Counted from the first letter of the stretch, positions 27,130-35,553 are shown. The stretch: DNA of 64,000 bases from Gemmatimonadaceae bacterium (GCA_025928335.1 JAICJQ010000003.1:1-64000); one strand, 5' to 3'. Program-made: numbers and translations. The notes: generated by a model not told the origin, from the letters alone.

Positions 27130-28287
27130 TTATGGCGCTTTGTGTTCGATTACGAGCAGGCCGGCAACCCCCCCGAACTCATCGGTGATCGGCGGAAGCC
27201 CCGGCGGGACCATCCAACGTTCGCCGTTGACCCGAACGTTGATCTGATGTGTTCCGGAAGGAATGGGCAGCGAGACCACCCACCTTCCACCGCTGGCGCG
27301 GGAAAGTGGAACAGGACGCCAGCTCGTAAAGTCACCGCTCACCTCAACCGAACGGGCGTCGGGCGCATGGACCTCTAGCTGCACTTGCCCACCGTCGGTC
27401 GGCAGTGTGCGGAAGCTGAGTGAAGCCTCTCTGTTGGCGCCGTTCGCTGGAGCCGCGCCACTCGCGTCTGCCGATCGACTAGACTCGACCGCCGGCGGAG
27501 ACGAACGAATTCGAAGGCTCAGCGTCACGAAACGTCCACCCGGGAAACCTTGGGTCAGGTCGATCGGATAAGTCCCACCACTCAATACGACGCCGACGTT
27601 CGGCGCCACCCACGCTGTTGTCGCCACGCTTCCCCACCGTCGCCCCGAACCGCCCACCACCGCGCCGGTCGCACCGGCGCGAAACCCAATCTCCCCGCCG
27701 AGTTCCACAACGGATCTAGACCAGTGCATCGACAGTTGTGAATCGGTGTATCGGACGGTGTCGGCAACCGACGTCGGCGTCGTCGATGCGACGAGCGTTA
27801 CATTGTCGGCCTTGAACCAGCCGGCGAGCTCGGCGTTGAGCACGTTTCGCCAGGTCTGCCCGTCCCACGTCCGGCCCATGCCGCCGCCGAGCCAGGCGCC
27901 GCTATGATCGGCCATCAAATGCCCGCGAAAACCGCCGAGTGCTTGTCCTGTCCGGGTGCCATCCTGGTGAGCGCTCGCGCCCGCCGTTCCTTCGAGCTCC
28001 GCGACGAATAGTCCGGCCGCATGCGAAAAGACGGACGCGTTCATCGCGCCTTGGGAGCTCAGACCACTCGCGAAGCGTGAAACAGTTGCCGCACCACCGA
28101 GCGTCGCTCGTGGCCATTCGATGGCGAGGGCGGGGCTAACCGAGCCGCCATTCGCGGTGAGACTGTCCGCGTAACGCATCGCGGCGCCGCCGATGTCCAC
28201 GCTCGAGCTGATGCGTTGTGCCCAGGCTGCCGGCGCCAGGGCGACGCTGAGAAGGGTTTGGCGCGCGACGGCGCCCCACCGAATCAC
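27130..28287 (-). CDS. Secreted protein with beta-rich body and C-terminal CBM48 (glycogen-binding) domain
   Basis: 385 residues from the GTG at 28287, which overlaps the upstream stop as GTGA; a longer frame to 28446 runs antiparallel in codon logic to the upstream gene and lacks a signal. Signal peptide VARQTLLSVALAPAAWAQ. Residues 25-260 are alternating beta strands with aromatic ends (LGGGMGRTWDGQTWRNVL, WSRSVVELGGEIGFRAG), which could be an outer-membrane barrel. The last 85 residues are a CBM48/AMPK-type domain (ARSVEVSGDFTSWRPVPL, GRWVVSLPIPSGTHQINVRV, GERWMVPPG). In this family, Trp and Lys/Asn residues contact alpha-glucans. The upstream membrane protein carries the same domain. Confidence 0.8.
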   Translation of the reverse strand: MIRWGAVARQTLLSVALAPAAWAQRISSSVDIGGAAMRYADSLTANGGSVSPALAIEWPRATLGGAATVSRFASGLSSQGAMNASVFSHAAGLFVAELEGTAGASAHQDGTRTGQALGGFRGHLMADHSGAWLGGGMGRTWDGQTWRNVLNAELAGWFKADNVTLVASTTPTSVADTVRYTDSQLSMHWSRSVVELGGEIGFRAGATGAVVGGSGRRWGSVATTAWVAPNVGVVLSGGTYPIDLTQGFPGGRFVTLSLRIRSSPPAVESSRSADASGAAPANGANREASLSFRTLPTDGGQVQLEVHAPDARSVEVSGDFTSWRPVPLSRASGGRWVVSLPIPSGTHQINVRVNGERWMVPPGLPPITDEFGGVAGLLVIEHKAP

Positions 28288-28871
28288 GACGCGCCGATGC
28301 TCGCCGGCGCGACCAGAAGCACGGAGCTCTCCGTGCCGAATTCGTCGGAGGCCGCGATCGACGCGGGATCGACGACCCAACGCTTGCCGTCCACAATGAA
28401 CGCGTACTCGTGGCGCCCCGGTGAAAGCGGCAGCGACACGGACCATACCCCCGGCTTCGACGCGATGTTGAGTGGCGTCTCATCGCGGCTCCACCCGTTG
28501 AAATCTCCGACGACGGAAACGCTGCGCGCCGTGGAATCCACCAACACGAAGCGCACGAATTCCACCGTATCACGCGTCGCGCTGAGGGTCGGCTGCCCGC
28601 GTCGCGCGACCACGAGGGTCGATGCTGCCGCGGCGAGCGCGATGCCCGCAGCCATGGCGAGCGCCGTGAGCGGGGATGCAACGAAAACGCGTCCGGTCAT
28701 CCACCAATTTCGCCGCGCTGACGTTGCCTGTCGGCGCGCGATTTCGGCCCGCGCCTGCGCCATCAGCCTTGCCTCGAAATTCGGCGCAAGCACCTCCGGC
28801 GAGCGCATCGCCGCAATGACACGTTCGTCGAGTCCCGTGTCCCGGTTCTCGTCGTCTCGTCTCTCACTCAT
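28284..28871 (-). CDS. Membrane-anchored CBM48 protein in anti-sigma position
   Basis: 195 residues. The N-terminal 60 are charged and helical (DERVIAAMRSPEVLAPNFEARLMAQ), with no zinc-finger motif. One membrane helix follows (VASPLTALAMAAGIALAAAAS, about 63-85). The periplasmic part is a CBM48/isoamylase-N-like domain (VRFVLVDSTARSVSVVGDFNGW, VWSVSLPLSPGRHEYAFIVDG, RWVVDP). Its start overlaps the ECF sigma gene by 8 bases. Its position and N-in topology suggest a membrane regulator of that sigma factor with an extracytoplasmic glycan sensor, but this is inferred; the N-terminal segment is only weakly like known anti-sigma domains. Confidence 0.8.
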   Translation of the reverse strand: MSERRDDENRDTGLDERVIAAMRSPEVLAPNFEARLMAQARAEIARRQATSARRNWWMTGRVFVASPLTALAMAAGIALAAAASTLVVARRGQPTLSATRDTVEFVRFVLVDSTARSVSVVGDFNGWSRDETPLNIASKPGVWSVSLPLSPGRHEYAFIVDGKRWVVDPASIAASDEFGTESSVLLVAPASIGAS

Positions 28872-29403
28872 GGTAGACTCCCTCGAGCAATTCGCGCAGC
28901 CGCTCGCACGCCCGGCTCACTCTCATCTTGAGCGCCGAAACACCGACGCCGGTGATTTCCGCTATCTGGTCGTAGCTCAGCTCTTCGACGTGCTTTAGCA
29001 CGAAGGCCTCGCGCTGATCCGCCGGCAGGCACTCCAATGCCCTCCGTATCTCATCCCGCAACGCCACGTCCGGCTCGGCCACCTGAAGCGCCGCCAACGT
29101 CTCACTGGGGTCATCAACGAATCGATTGTCGCGTAGCGCACGACGGGTCGTGAACGTTCTGCATTCGTTGACGACGATCTGGTACAGCCACGCACCAAAA
29201 CGATCGGGGTTCTTGCACGAACCGATGTTCCGAAATGCGCGCATCCAAACGCTCTGCATCACGTCGTCCGCGTCGAGCGTGCTGCCCGTCATGCGCACGG
29301 CGAATCGCGTGTAGGCATCGCGATAGCGCGCGACCAACGCCCCGAACGCGGCGACATCACCTGCGCGGACCCCGCTGACGAGCTCTCGATCCGGTTGACT
29401 CAT
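28864..29403 (-). CDS. ECF RNA polymerase sigma factor
   Basis: 179 residues from the ATG at 29403; an upstream in-frame extension to 29556 crosses the promoter-like dyads and is rejected. Region 2: FGALVARYRDAYTRFAVRMTGS then LDADDVMQSVWMRAFRNIG. Region 4: LECLPADQREAFVLKHVEELSYDQI and ITGVGVSALKMRVSRACERLRELL. The ATG lies only 11 bases downstream of a TATAGT element, so the transcript leader may be very short. It heads the CBM48 cluster. Confidence 0.92.
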   Translation of the reverse strand: MSQPDRELVSGVRAGDVAAFGALVARYRDAYTRFAVRMTGSTLDADDVMQSVWMRAFRNIGSCKNPDRFGAWLYQIVVNECRTFTTRRALRDNRFVDDPSETLAALQVAEPDVALRDEIRRALECLPADQREAFVLKHVEELSYDQIAEITGVGVSALKMRVSRACERLRELLEGVYHE

Positions 29404-29441
29404 GACCCTCACACTATACCGACTGCTGACGTCGCCTGGCC

Positions 29442-29468
29442 GGTCACAGGGTGTGACCTGAATCACAC
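29442..29468. promoter_or_regulatory. Overlapping perfect dyads between divergent ECF sigma and MFS genes
   Basis: GTGTGA-N6-TCACAC (29451-29468) is a perfect dyad containing the TGTGA-N6-TCACA core of CRP/FNR-family operators. It overlaps a second perfect dyad GGTCACA-GGG-TGTGACC (29442-29458). The pair lies about 40-65 bases upstream of the sigma gene start (29403) and about 80 bases upstream of the MFS start (29547). Either gene could be controlled. The match to the consensus is seen; which regulator binds is inferred. Confidence 0.55.
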
Positions 29469-29546
29469 TCGGCGAATCCGAACCGCGTGGATTTGCGCTC
29501 GCGCGGTTGGACTGGTACCCTCGTGCGACTCTCGCGCCACGACGGA

Positions 29547-30860
29547 ATGTCCTCACTCGCCGAACGCACGCCCCCCGCGAACAGATACGATCCTGCGGCC
29601 TCGCAAGATGATTCGCGGCCCTGGTACCGACAACTTACATCAGTGCAACGCCGCGTACTCCTCGCGGCAATGCTCGGGTGGATGTTCGACTCGATGGACT
29701 TCCTTATCTATGTCCTCGCCATCGGTCGGCTCAAGAGCTATTTCGGGTTCGGCGACGCGACAGCCGGCCTTCTCGGCACGCTCACCCTGCTGAGCGCGGC
29801 GGCGGGCGGTCTCTCGTTCGGAGTCATCGCCGACAAGATCGGCCGGGTGCGCGCGCTCAACTTCACGATTCTCATCTTTTCAATCTGCTCGCTCGGCGCG
29901 GCGACGGCGCAGAGTGTCGTACAGCTCGCCATTTGGCGCACGCTGCTCGGCATCGGGATGGGCGGCGAGTGGGCATCCGGCGCGGTCCTGGTCGCCGAGA
30001 CGGTGCCGGCTCGACTTCGCAACAAGGCGACGAGTGCCATGCAGTCCACGTGGGCGATCGGCGCGATCCTCGCCGCGGTGCTCGCCGGTCTCGTGCTCGA
30101 CGTGCTTCCGTTCGGCGAAAATGGCTGGCGCGTTCTGTTCGCGATCGGCGCATTGCCCGCCCTGCTCACGCTCTGGATGCGCCGGAGCATCGAGGAGCCG
30201 GAGATGTGGAAGCAAACGCGCGCCTCGGCCACCCCGAAGTCGAATCCGTACGCCGTGTTGTTCGGCCCGGAGCTGCGCAAGCGAACGCTGCTCGCGTGTC
30301 TGCTCGCGTCGTTGCTGCAGTTCGCCTACTGGGGCCTCTTCTTCTGGCTCCCGAATTTGCTCGCCACGCCGATTGACAAGGGCGGCGCCGGAATGAGTGT
30401 CGTCAAATCCACCGGCTGGCTCATTCCGATCCAGGCGGGCGCGTTCATCGGCTACCTGTCATTCGGACCACTCGCCGATCGCTTGGGTCGCCGGCGCGTC
30501 TTCGCCGGATTCCTCGTTCTGGCGGCGATTCTCGTCCCGATTTACGGACGCGTCGTCCATAGCCCGACGACACTTCTGCTGCTCAGCCCCGTTTTGGGCT
30601 GTGTCGGACACGCGTATTGGAGCATGCTCGCGCCATTCTTCTCCGAGCTCTTTCCCACCAATGCGCGAGCCAGTGGGCAAGGGCTTGGCTACAACTCCGG
30701 CCGGTTGATGGGCGCGCTCGCGCCGTACGTCATCGGCGTGCTCGCGACGCTTCCGTCGGTCGGCATCGCATCGGCGTTGGGCGTGACGTCGGCGTTTTAT
30801 CTCGGGGCGGCGGCGCTCATTTTCGCTTTCCCCGATCGAAGCCGCGCGCCGCTCGATTAG
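29547..30860 (+). CDS. Major facilitator superfamily transporter
   Basis: 437 residues from the ATG at 29547; an earlier in-frame ATG (29487) lies near the operator-like dyads and gives a polar extension. Twelve membrane segments are visible, beginning VLLAAMLGWMFDSMDFLIYVLAIG. The loop 2-3 motif A is GVIADKIGRVRALN, with its copy after TM8 as GPLADRLGRRRVFAG. The GWMFDSMDF start, GGEWASGAVLVAE in TM4 and PEPE-like loop ending (RRSIEEPEMW) are typical of the sugar-acid/aromatic-acid (AAHS/SHS) symporter branch. The substrate cannot be named. The stop overlaps the end of the convergent 30857 gene by 4 bases. Confidence 0.9.
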   Translation: MSSLAERTPPANRYDPAASQDDSRPWYRQLTSVQRRVLLAAMLGWMFDSMDFLIYVLAIGRLKSYFGFGDATAGLLGTLTLLSAAAGGLSFGVIADKIGRVRALNFTILIFSICSLGAATAQSVVQLAIWRTLLGIGMGGEWASGAVLVAETVPARLRNKATSAMQSTWAIGAILAAVLAGLVLDVLPFGENGWRVLFAIGALPALLTLWMRRSIEEPEMWKQTRASATPKSNPYAVLFGPELRKRTLLACLLASLLQFAYWGLFFWLPNLLATPIDKGGAGMSVVKSTGWLIPIQAGAFIGYLSFGPLADRLGRRRVFAGFLVLAAILVPIYGRVVHSPTTLLLLSPVLGCVGHAYWSMLAPFFSELFPTNARASGQGLGYNSGRLMGALAPYVIGVLATLPSVGIASALGVTSAFYLGAAALIFAFPDRSRAPLD

Positions 30861-31276
30861 TCGGGAATCGCCGCGCCTTCGGCGAGCATCAGCTGGATTT
30901 GATAGCGCGAGAACTCCTCGCCGAACCGATCGTCGTCGGAGTCGTCGAAAACTTCTGCCTCCCTGGCGGACATCCATTCCCGAATGAGCGCTGCGTCGTG
31001 CTCGACCGACGCCTCGAGCTCCTCATCCAGGGGTTCGCCGAAATCCGCGTCATCATCGAGGATGTCGGCGTCCAGATCGTAGACGGTCAGCCATTCGGTT
31101 GGAATGACGTTGCCGCCCGCGTCGCGCAGCTGAAGCGAGTGATCGGTCGTCGGGACAAATTCTTCGGTCCCGGGAGTCGGAATGAAGTTTCCGGAGCGGT
31201 AGCGGGCGTCCACCCGCTCACTGGCGAGATCGGTTTCGCCGATCAATCGATCGCCCTGCCACACCGTGTATGACAC
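30857..31276 (-). CDS. Hypothetical acidic cytoplasmic protein
   Basis: 139 residues from a GTG at 31276 with GGAGG seven bases upstream. Strongly acidic (YDLDADILDDDADFGEPLDEELE, DDSDDDRFGEEF as separate stretches), no signal or membrane segment. The N-terminal half looks like beta strands (YTVWQGDRLIGETDLA, VDARYRSGNFIPT). Not recognised. The start site is covered by a 9-bp hairpin (see 31282-31306), which may regulate it. Confidence 0.65.
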   Translation of the reverse strand: MSYTVWQGDRLIGETDLASERVDARYRSGNFIPTPGTEEFVPTTDHSLQLRDAGGNVIPTEWLTVYDLDADILDDDADFGEPLDEELEASVEHDAALIREWMSAREAEVFDDSDDDRFGEEFSRYQIQLMLAEGAAIPD

Positions 31277-31281
31277 GCAAA

Positions 31282-31306
31282 GGCCTCCGCCATGAATGCG
31301 GAGGCC
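31282..31306 (-). promoter_or_regulatory. Hairpin enclosing the ribosome binding site of the 30857-31276 gene
   Basis: Perfect 9-bp stem GGCCTCCGC / GCGGAGGCC with a 7-nt loop. On the minus strand its 3' arm contains the GGAGG that serves the GTG at 31276, and TTT follows the stem. It could act as the terminator of the upstream RidA gene, as a translation-blocking structure for the downstream gene, or both. Confidence 0.55.
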
Positions 31307-31370
31307 AACGTACGATGTCAGCGAAAAGGAGCGTCGTCGTTCGATTGCACGCGGGACGGAAACCGCGCGA

Positions 31371-31805
31371 TCACTTCGCGGCGGCGATGCACTCGATCTC
31401 CACCTTCGCCGCGCTGCTGACGAGTGCCGCGACGACGACGGTGGAACGAGCCGGCGGCTCTTTTGGAAAGAACTGGGTGTAGGCCGAGTTCATCCCCTGA
31501 AAGTCCTTCACATCGGTGAGGAACACGGTGCATTTGAGAACATTCGCCATGCTGCTCCCACCCGCTTCGACGACCTTTTGCACGTTCTCCAACGCGCGTT
31601 TGGTTTGGCCCACAATCGAACTATCCGGGTCGGTGCGGGAGACACCGAGCTGACCCGATGTATAAATGACATTACCGGCACGCGTGCCGGGCGAAAGTGT
31701 GGCGCTCACTTGCTGGCCTTGGCCTACGACAACCTGCTTCTGCGCGCCGGCAACTGACGGCGCGGCGATGACAGCGGCGAGGAGCGACACGGTGGCGATG
31801 CGCAT
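31371..31805 (-). CDS. Exported RidA/YjgF-family protein
   Basis: 144 residues from the ATG at 31805. Unlike typical RidA it begins with a signal peptide (IATVSLLAAVIAAPSVAGAQ). The mature part has the family pattern: VIYTSGQLGVS, IVGQTKRALENVQKVVEAGGSS, VLKCTVFLTDVKDFQGMNSAY and the C-terminal PPARSTVVVAAL... KVEIECIA. The Arg that binds the carboxylate in enamine/imine deaminases (ARSTV) and the C-terminal Glu (IECIA) are kept, so deaminase activity is possible, but in the periplasm. A trypsin-like cleavage at AGAQ is expected. Confidence 0.87.
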   Translation of the reverse strand: MRIATVSLLAAVIAAPSVAGAQKQVVVGQGQQVSATLSPGTRAGNVIYTSGQLGVSRTDPDSSIVGQTKRALENVQKVVEAGGSSMANVLKCTVFLTDVKDFQGMNSAYTQFFPKEPPARSTVVVAALVSSAAKVEIECIAAAK

Positions 31806-31947
31806 TGGAACCTCGAGTGGGAGTCGAAAATTGAGCAGGTGAGAATCTCGGTGCGTAATGGAAAAAGGGCTAGGGATTGAAGGCCTGCGGCGTCGCGCCG
31901 ATCTCGGTCTCGCCAAACCCGGCGACCATGCTCAGTTTTCTCTGACA

Positions 31948-34900
31948 ATGACCGATCTGCGCGACGAGTTGCAGCGTACCCTCGGCGACACCTACACCCT
32001 CGAGCGCGAGCTCGGCGGCGGCGGCATGTCGCGCGTGTTCGTCGCCGAAGACAACGCTCTCGGACGCAAGGTCGTGGTGAAAGTGCTCTCGCCGGATCTT
32101 ACCGCCGGCGTGAACGTCGACCGGTTCAAGCGCGAGATCCAGCTCGCCGCGCGCCTGCTCCAGGCGCAAATCGTCCCCGTGCTTGCGGCCGGCGAGCTCG
32201 CTGGCGTGCCGTACTACACGATGCCGTTCGTCGAGGGCGAGTCGCTGCGGGCGAGACTCGCGCGAACGGGCGCGCTCCCGATTCCGGAGGTCGTCAGCAT
32301 CCTGCGCGACGTCACTCGCGCGCTCGCCTACGCGCACGAGCGCGGTGTGGTTCACCGTGACATCAAGCCGGATAACGTGCTGCTCTCCGGCGGCACCGCT
32401 GTGGTGACGGATTTCGGCATCGCGAAAGCACTCACCGCGGCAAAGAACGACGCGCCGTCCGCGGACGTGTCGCTGACGCAGTTCGGCACGTCGGTCGGCA
32501 CGCCCGCCTACATCTCGCCGGAGCAGGCTGCCGGTGATCCGAACGTCGATCATCGGGCCGACATCTACTCGCTCGGTTGCATGGCGTACGAGCTGCTGAC
32601 CGGACAGCCGCCCTTCGCCGGTCGTTCGCCGCAGCGAACGTTGGCCGCGCATCTGACGGAGACCCCACGTCCAATCGAAGAGATCCGTCCCGATGTGCCG
32701 CCCGCCCTCGGCGCGCTCGTCATGCGCTGTCTCGAGAAGGAGCCCTCGGCGCGACCCCAATCGGCCGCTGAGATCGGAGCGTCTCTCGACGGCGTTCCGA
32801 GTGGCGCATCGAGCGCGGCGCAACTGACCGGCCCGGGCGCGACGACGCGCGCATTCCTGTGGTACGCCGTGGCACTCGCCGCGGTCGCGATCGTGGCCAA
32901 AGCGGCGGTGGTCGGAATCGGGGTGCCCGACTGGGTATTCACCGGTGCCGTCGGACTCATGGTGCTGGTGCTCGTGCTCGTCGTGGTGGCGGCATGGACG
33001 CATCGAACGACGCGACACGTCACGGGGCAGACGCCGGTGCGAACCCCCGCGTCCGCCGCGACGCAGAGCACCATGACCACCGTCGCGTTGCGGGCGAATC
33101 GGTATCTCACATGGCGCCGGGTCTTCCGCGCGTCGGCGATCGCGGTCCTTTCGTTCGCCATCGCCGTCATCGGCGTCATGGTGCTGCGTGGCTTCGGCGT
33201 CGGGCCGGCCGCGTCACTGCTCGCCGCTGGACGCCTTCATGGGCGCGAGCGACTACTCATCACTGACTTCGCCGCCGGCAAGGACTCGTCGCTCTCGCAC
33301 GTCGTGACAGAAGCGGTGCGCACGAATCTCAGCCAGTCCAAGGCGGTCTCGATCATGCCGCCGACGGCCATCGCCGCGGCGCTGCAGCGCATGCAGCGCC
33401 CGGCGTCAGGCCCGATCGACGTCGCGCTCGGCCGGGAGATCGCGCTCCGCGAAGGAGTGAAGGCGCTCGTCGGGGGAAGCGTCACCCCACTCGGGTCCGG
33501 CTACGTCGTCTCGATCCGTCTGATCTCGACGGATTCGGGCAACGACCTCGCGGCGTTTCAGAAAACTGTGAACGGGACGAGCGAGTTGCTCGACGCGATC
33601 GATCAGCTGACTCGCAAGCTTCGCGGCCGGATCGGCGAATCGTTGAAGTCGGTGCGCGAGGCGCCGGCGCTCGATCAAGTCACGACGAGCTCTCTCGAGG
33701 CGCTGCGATTGTACGCGGAAGCGTCGCGCGCATCGGATCTCGAGGGCGACTACGTGAAGACGGAAAAGCTCTTGCGCCAGGCCGTGGCGCGCGACACGAC
33801 GTTCGCGATGGCCTACCGGAAACTCGGCGTCACGCTGAGTAATCTCGGACTGTCGCGCGCGTCGATCGACAGCGCGCTGTCCCGCGCCTATCAATATCGC
33901 GATCGTCTGCCTGAGCGCGAACGTTACGTCACGATCGCGACGTACTTTCAAACCGGACCCGGCTTCGACCGGCAGAAGGCGGCCGAGGCGTGGCAGCAGG
34001 CGCTTGGCATCGATAGCACCGAAGTCGCGGCGCTCGTCAACCTCGCCAACAATTACCGGAGCCGCCGACAATTCGCCCGCGCCGAGTCGTTGTACGCGAG
34101 CGTGAACAACTCGGCTCGCGCTTCGCAGATCAGTTGGGGCAATTACGCCGGCACCTTGATGGCCGATGGCAAAGTTGCCGCCGCGGACTCGGCGTACGCG
34201 GAAGTGCGCCGCCGCTTTCCGAACGCGCAATCGGGCCAGGTGGCTCCCGGCGTGATGATGTACCAGCGCGGCCAGTTCGACTCGGTCGAAGCATTCTGGC
34301 GCGCGCGCAGCACGAGCTCCAACACGATCACGAAACTCAATGGCTTGGCCAACCTCGTGAGTACGACGATGCTCCGCGGCCGGCTGCGCGAGGCACAACG
34401 GTTCGCGGTTGAGGCGCGCGCCGTCAACGAAGCGCGGGGCGTGCCGAAGAATCCGCTCGCCGACTCGATCAATTCGGCGACTGTGCAACTCTGGTACTTC
34501 GACAATCGCGACGCCGCGGCCCGAGCGCTCGACGTCGCGCTCGCGCAAGCGCCGCTTCGCAACTTGCCGGTCGAGCAGCGGCCGTACTTCACGCTCGCCA
34601 CACTGTATGCGATGGCCGGCCGCGTCGATCGGGCGAAGTCTCTCCTCGCGCAGGTCGAATCCGACATGCACGGGACGTCGATGCTCAAGGTGGAAGAGCC
34701 GTCGCGTCATGCGGCGTTGGCCGAGATCGCGATCAGCGAGCACCGCCCGCTCGACGCCGTGCGGGAGATCTGGAGGGCGGATTCCCTTCCCGACGGACCA
34801 GTCGGCGATTGCGTCCATTGCGTGGACCTGGACCTCGGCCGCGCCTTCGACCTCGCCAACAAACCGGATTCGGCGATCGCGCATTGGGAGGCCTATTTGA

Positions 34901-35118
34901 ACTATCCAACGCACGAATCCAACCGTGACGCGGTCTTGCTTCCCGGCATCCACAAGCGGCTCGGGGAGCTGTATGAGGCGAAGGGCGAGACGCCGAAAGC
35001 GATCTCCCACTACATGGCGTTCATCAACTTGTGGAAGAACGCGGACAAGGAATTGCAGCCGCGGGTCGCCGAGGCGAGAACGCGGGTGGCGGCGTTGCAG
35101 AAGACGGTGGCGAGATAG
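31948..35118 (+). CDS. Transmembrane Ser/Thr protein kinase with TPR-like C-terminal region
   Basis: 1056 residues from the ATG at 31948. Kinase domain 1-275: G-loop GGGGMSRVF, Lys45, HRDIKPDN (136-143), DFG (155-157), activation loop with GTPAYISPEQ, and DIYSLGCMAYELLTGQPPF. All catalytic residues are present, so it should be active. Residues about 300-350 and 405-430 form three membrane helices. Next is a domain (about 440-560: LLITDFAAGKDSSLSHVVTEAVR, GGSVTPLGSGYVVSIRLI) seen in TolB/adenylate-cyclase-linked sensors, and a helical repeat region to the end with TPR-like units (MAYRKLGVTLSNLGLSRASI, ALVNLANNYRSRRQFARAES). This layout is common in Gemmatimonadota and Acidobacteriota. It probably senses envelope state; targets are unknown. 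Confidence 0.92.
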   Translation: MTDLRDELQRTLGDTYTLERELGGGGMSRVFVAEDNALGRKVVVKVLSPDLTAGVNVDRFKREIQLAARLLQAQIVPVLAAGELAGVPYYTMPFVEGESLRARLARTGALPIPEVVSILRDVTRALAYAHERGVVHRDIKPDNVLLSGGTAVVTDFGIAKALTAAKNDAPSADVSLTQFGTSVGTPAYISPEQAAGDPNVDHRADIYSLGCMAYELLTGQPPFAGRSPQRTLAAHLTETPRPIEEIRPDVPPALGALVMRCLEKEPSARPQSAAEIGASLDGVPSGASSAAQLTGPGATTRAFLWYAVALAAVAIVAKAAVVGIGVPDWVFTGAVGLMVLVLVLVVVAAWTHRTTRHVTGQTPVRTPASAATQSTMTTVALRANRYLTWRRVFRASAIAVLSFAIAVIGVMVLRGFGVGPAASLLAAGRLHGRERLLITDFAAGKDSSLSHVVTEAVRTNLSQSKAVSIMPPTAIAAALQRMQRPASGPIDVALGREIALREGVKALVGGSVTPLGSGYVVSIRLISTDSGNDLAAFQKTVNGTSELLDAIDQLTRKLRGRIGESLKSVREAPALDQVTTSSLEALRLYAEASRASDLEGDYVKTEKLLRQAVARDTTFAMAYRKLGVTLSNLGLSRASIDSALSRAYQYRDRLPERERYVTIATYFQTGPGFDRQKAAEAWQQALGIDSTEVAALVNLANNYRSRRQFARAESLYASVNNSARASQISWGNYAGTLMADGKVAAADSAYAEVRRRFPNAQSGQVAPGVMMYQRGQFDSVEAFWRARSTSSNTITKLNGLANLVSTTMLRGRLREAQRFAVEARAVNEARGVPKNPLADSINSATVQLWYFDNRDAAARALDVALAQAPLRNLPVEQRPYFTLATLYAMAGRVDRAKSLLAQVESDMHGTSMLKVEEPSRHAALAEIAISEHRPLDAVREIWRADSLPDGPVGDCVHCVDLDLGRAFDLANKPDSAIAHWEAYLNYPTHESNRDAVLLPGIHKRLGELYEAKGETPKAISHYMAFINLWKNADKELQPRVAEARTRVAALQKTVAR

Positions 35119-35137
35119 CGGAGGCTCGCTCCCCCGT

Positions 35138-35191
35138 TTCCCCTTGCACTTCTACAAGACGCACTATACCCTTGTAGAAGTGCAAGGGGAA
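35138..35191. promoter_or_regulatory. Long perfect inverted repeat and promoter of the PadR gene
   Basis: Two 20-bp arms (35138-35157 and 35172-35191; TTCCCCTTGCACTTCTACAA and its complement) surround a 14-base spacer. TATACC (35165-35170) in the spacer, with TTGCAC 15 bases upstream (35144-35149), looks like a promoter inside the operator. The right arm also contains the AAGGGG that serves the ATG at 35197. PadR dimers bind such dyads, so autorepression is likely. As a hairpin it could also end the kinase transcript. Confidence 0.75.
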
Positions 35192-35196
35192 CCTCA

Positions 35197-35526
35197 ATGG
35201 ACGAACGCCTCGATCTCCCACAAGGCACGCTCGACCTCCTCATCCTCAAGGCCGTATCGCTCACACCGATGCACGGATGGGCGATATCGGAGAGGATCAA
35301 TCAGGTCTCGCGCGCTTCGCTGCAGATTCCGCAGGGATCGCTTTACCCTGCCCTCCACCGCCTCGAGCGGCGTGGATGGATTCGCGCCGAGTGGGGCGCG
35401 TCGGACAACAACCGCAAAGCGAAGTTTTACGAGCTGACTCGCGCCGGTCGCAAGCAGCTTGACGCGGAATCCGACGCCTGGGCGCGACTGACCAAAGCCG
35501 TCGCCCTCGTCCTCGATATGGGCTGA
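35197..35526 (+). CDS. PadR-family transcriptional regulator
   Basis: 109 residues, the short PadR-s1 form. Winged helix-turn-helix: LPQGTLDLLILKAVSLTPMHGWAI, then the signature PQGSLYPALHRLERRGWI, then KAKFYELTRAGRKQL. No C-terminal ligand domain. It lies 27 bases upstream of the ADOP permease and probably represses this two-gene unit through the dyad at its own start. The same pairing occurs at 61772. Confidence 0.95.
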   Translation: MDERLDLPQGTLDLLILKAVSLTPMHGWAISERINQVSRASLQIPQGSLYPALHRLERRGWIRAEWGASDNNRKAKFYELTRAGRKQLDAESDAWARLTKAVALVLDMG

Positions 35527-35553
35527 TCACCCGTCAGCGGCCGGAGGATCGAA

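Noticed and set aside
33406..35010. A 534-codon open frame on the minus strand
   Set aside because: Antisense to the kinase/TPR gene; composition is Arg/Val/His-rich without domain motifs or a start site.
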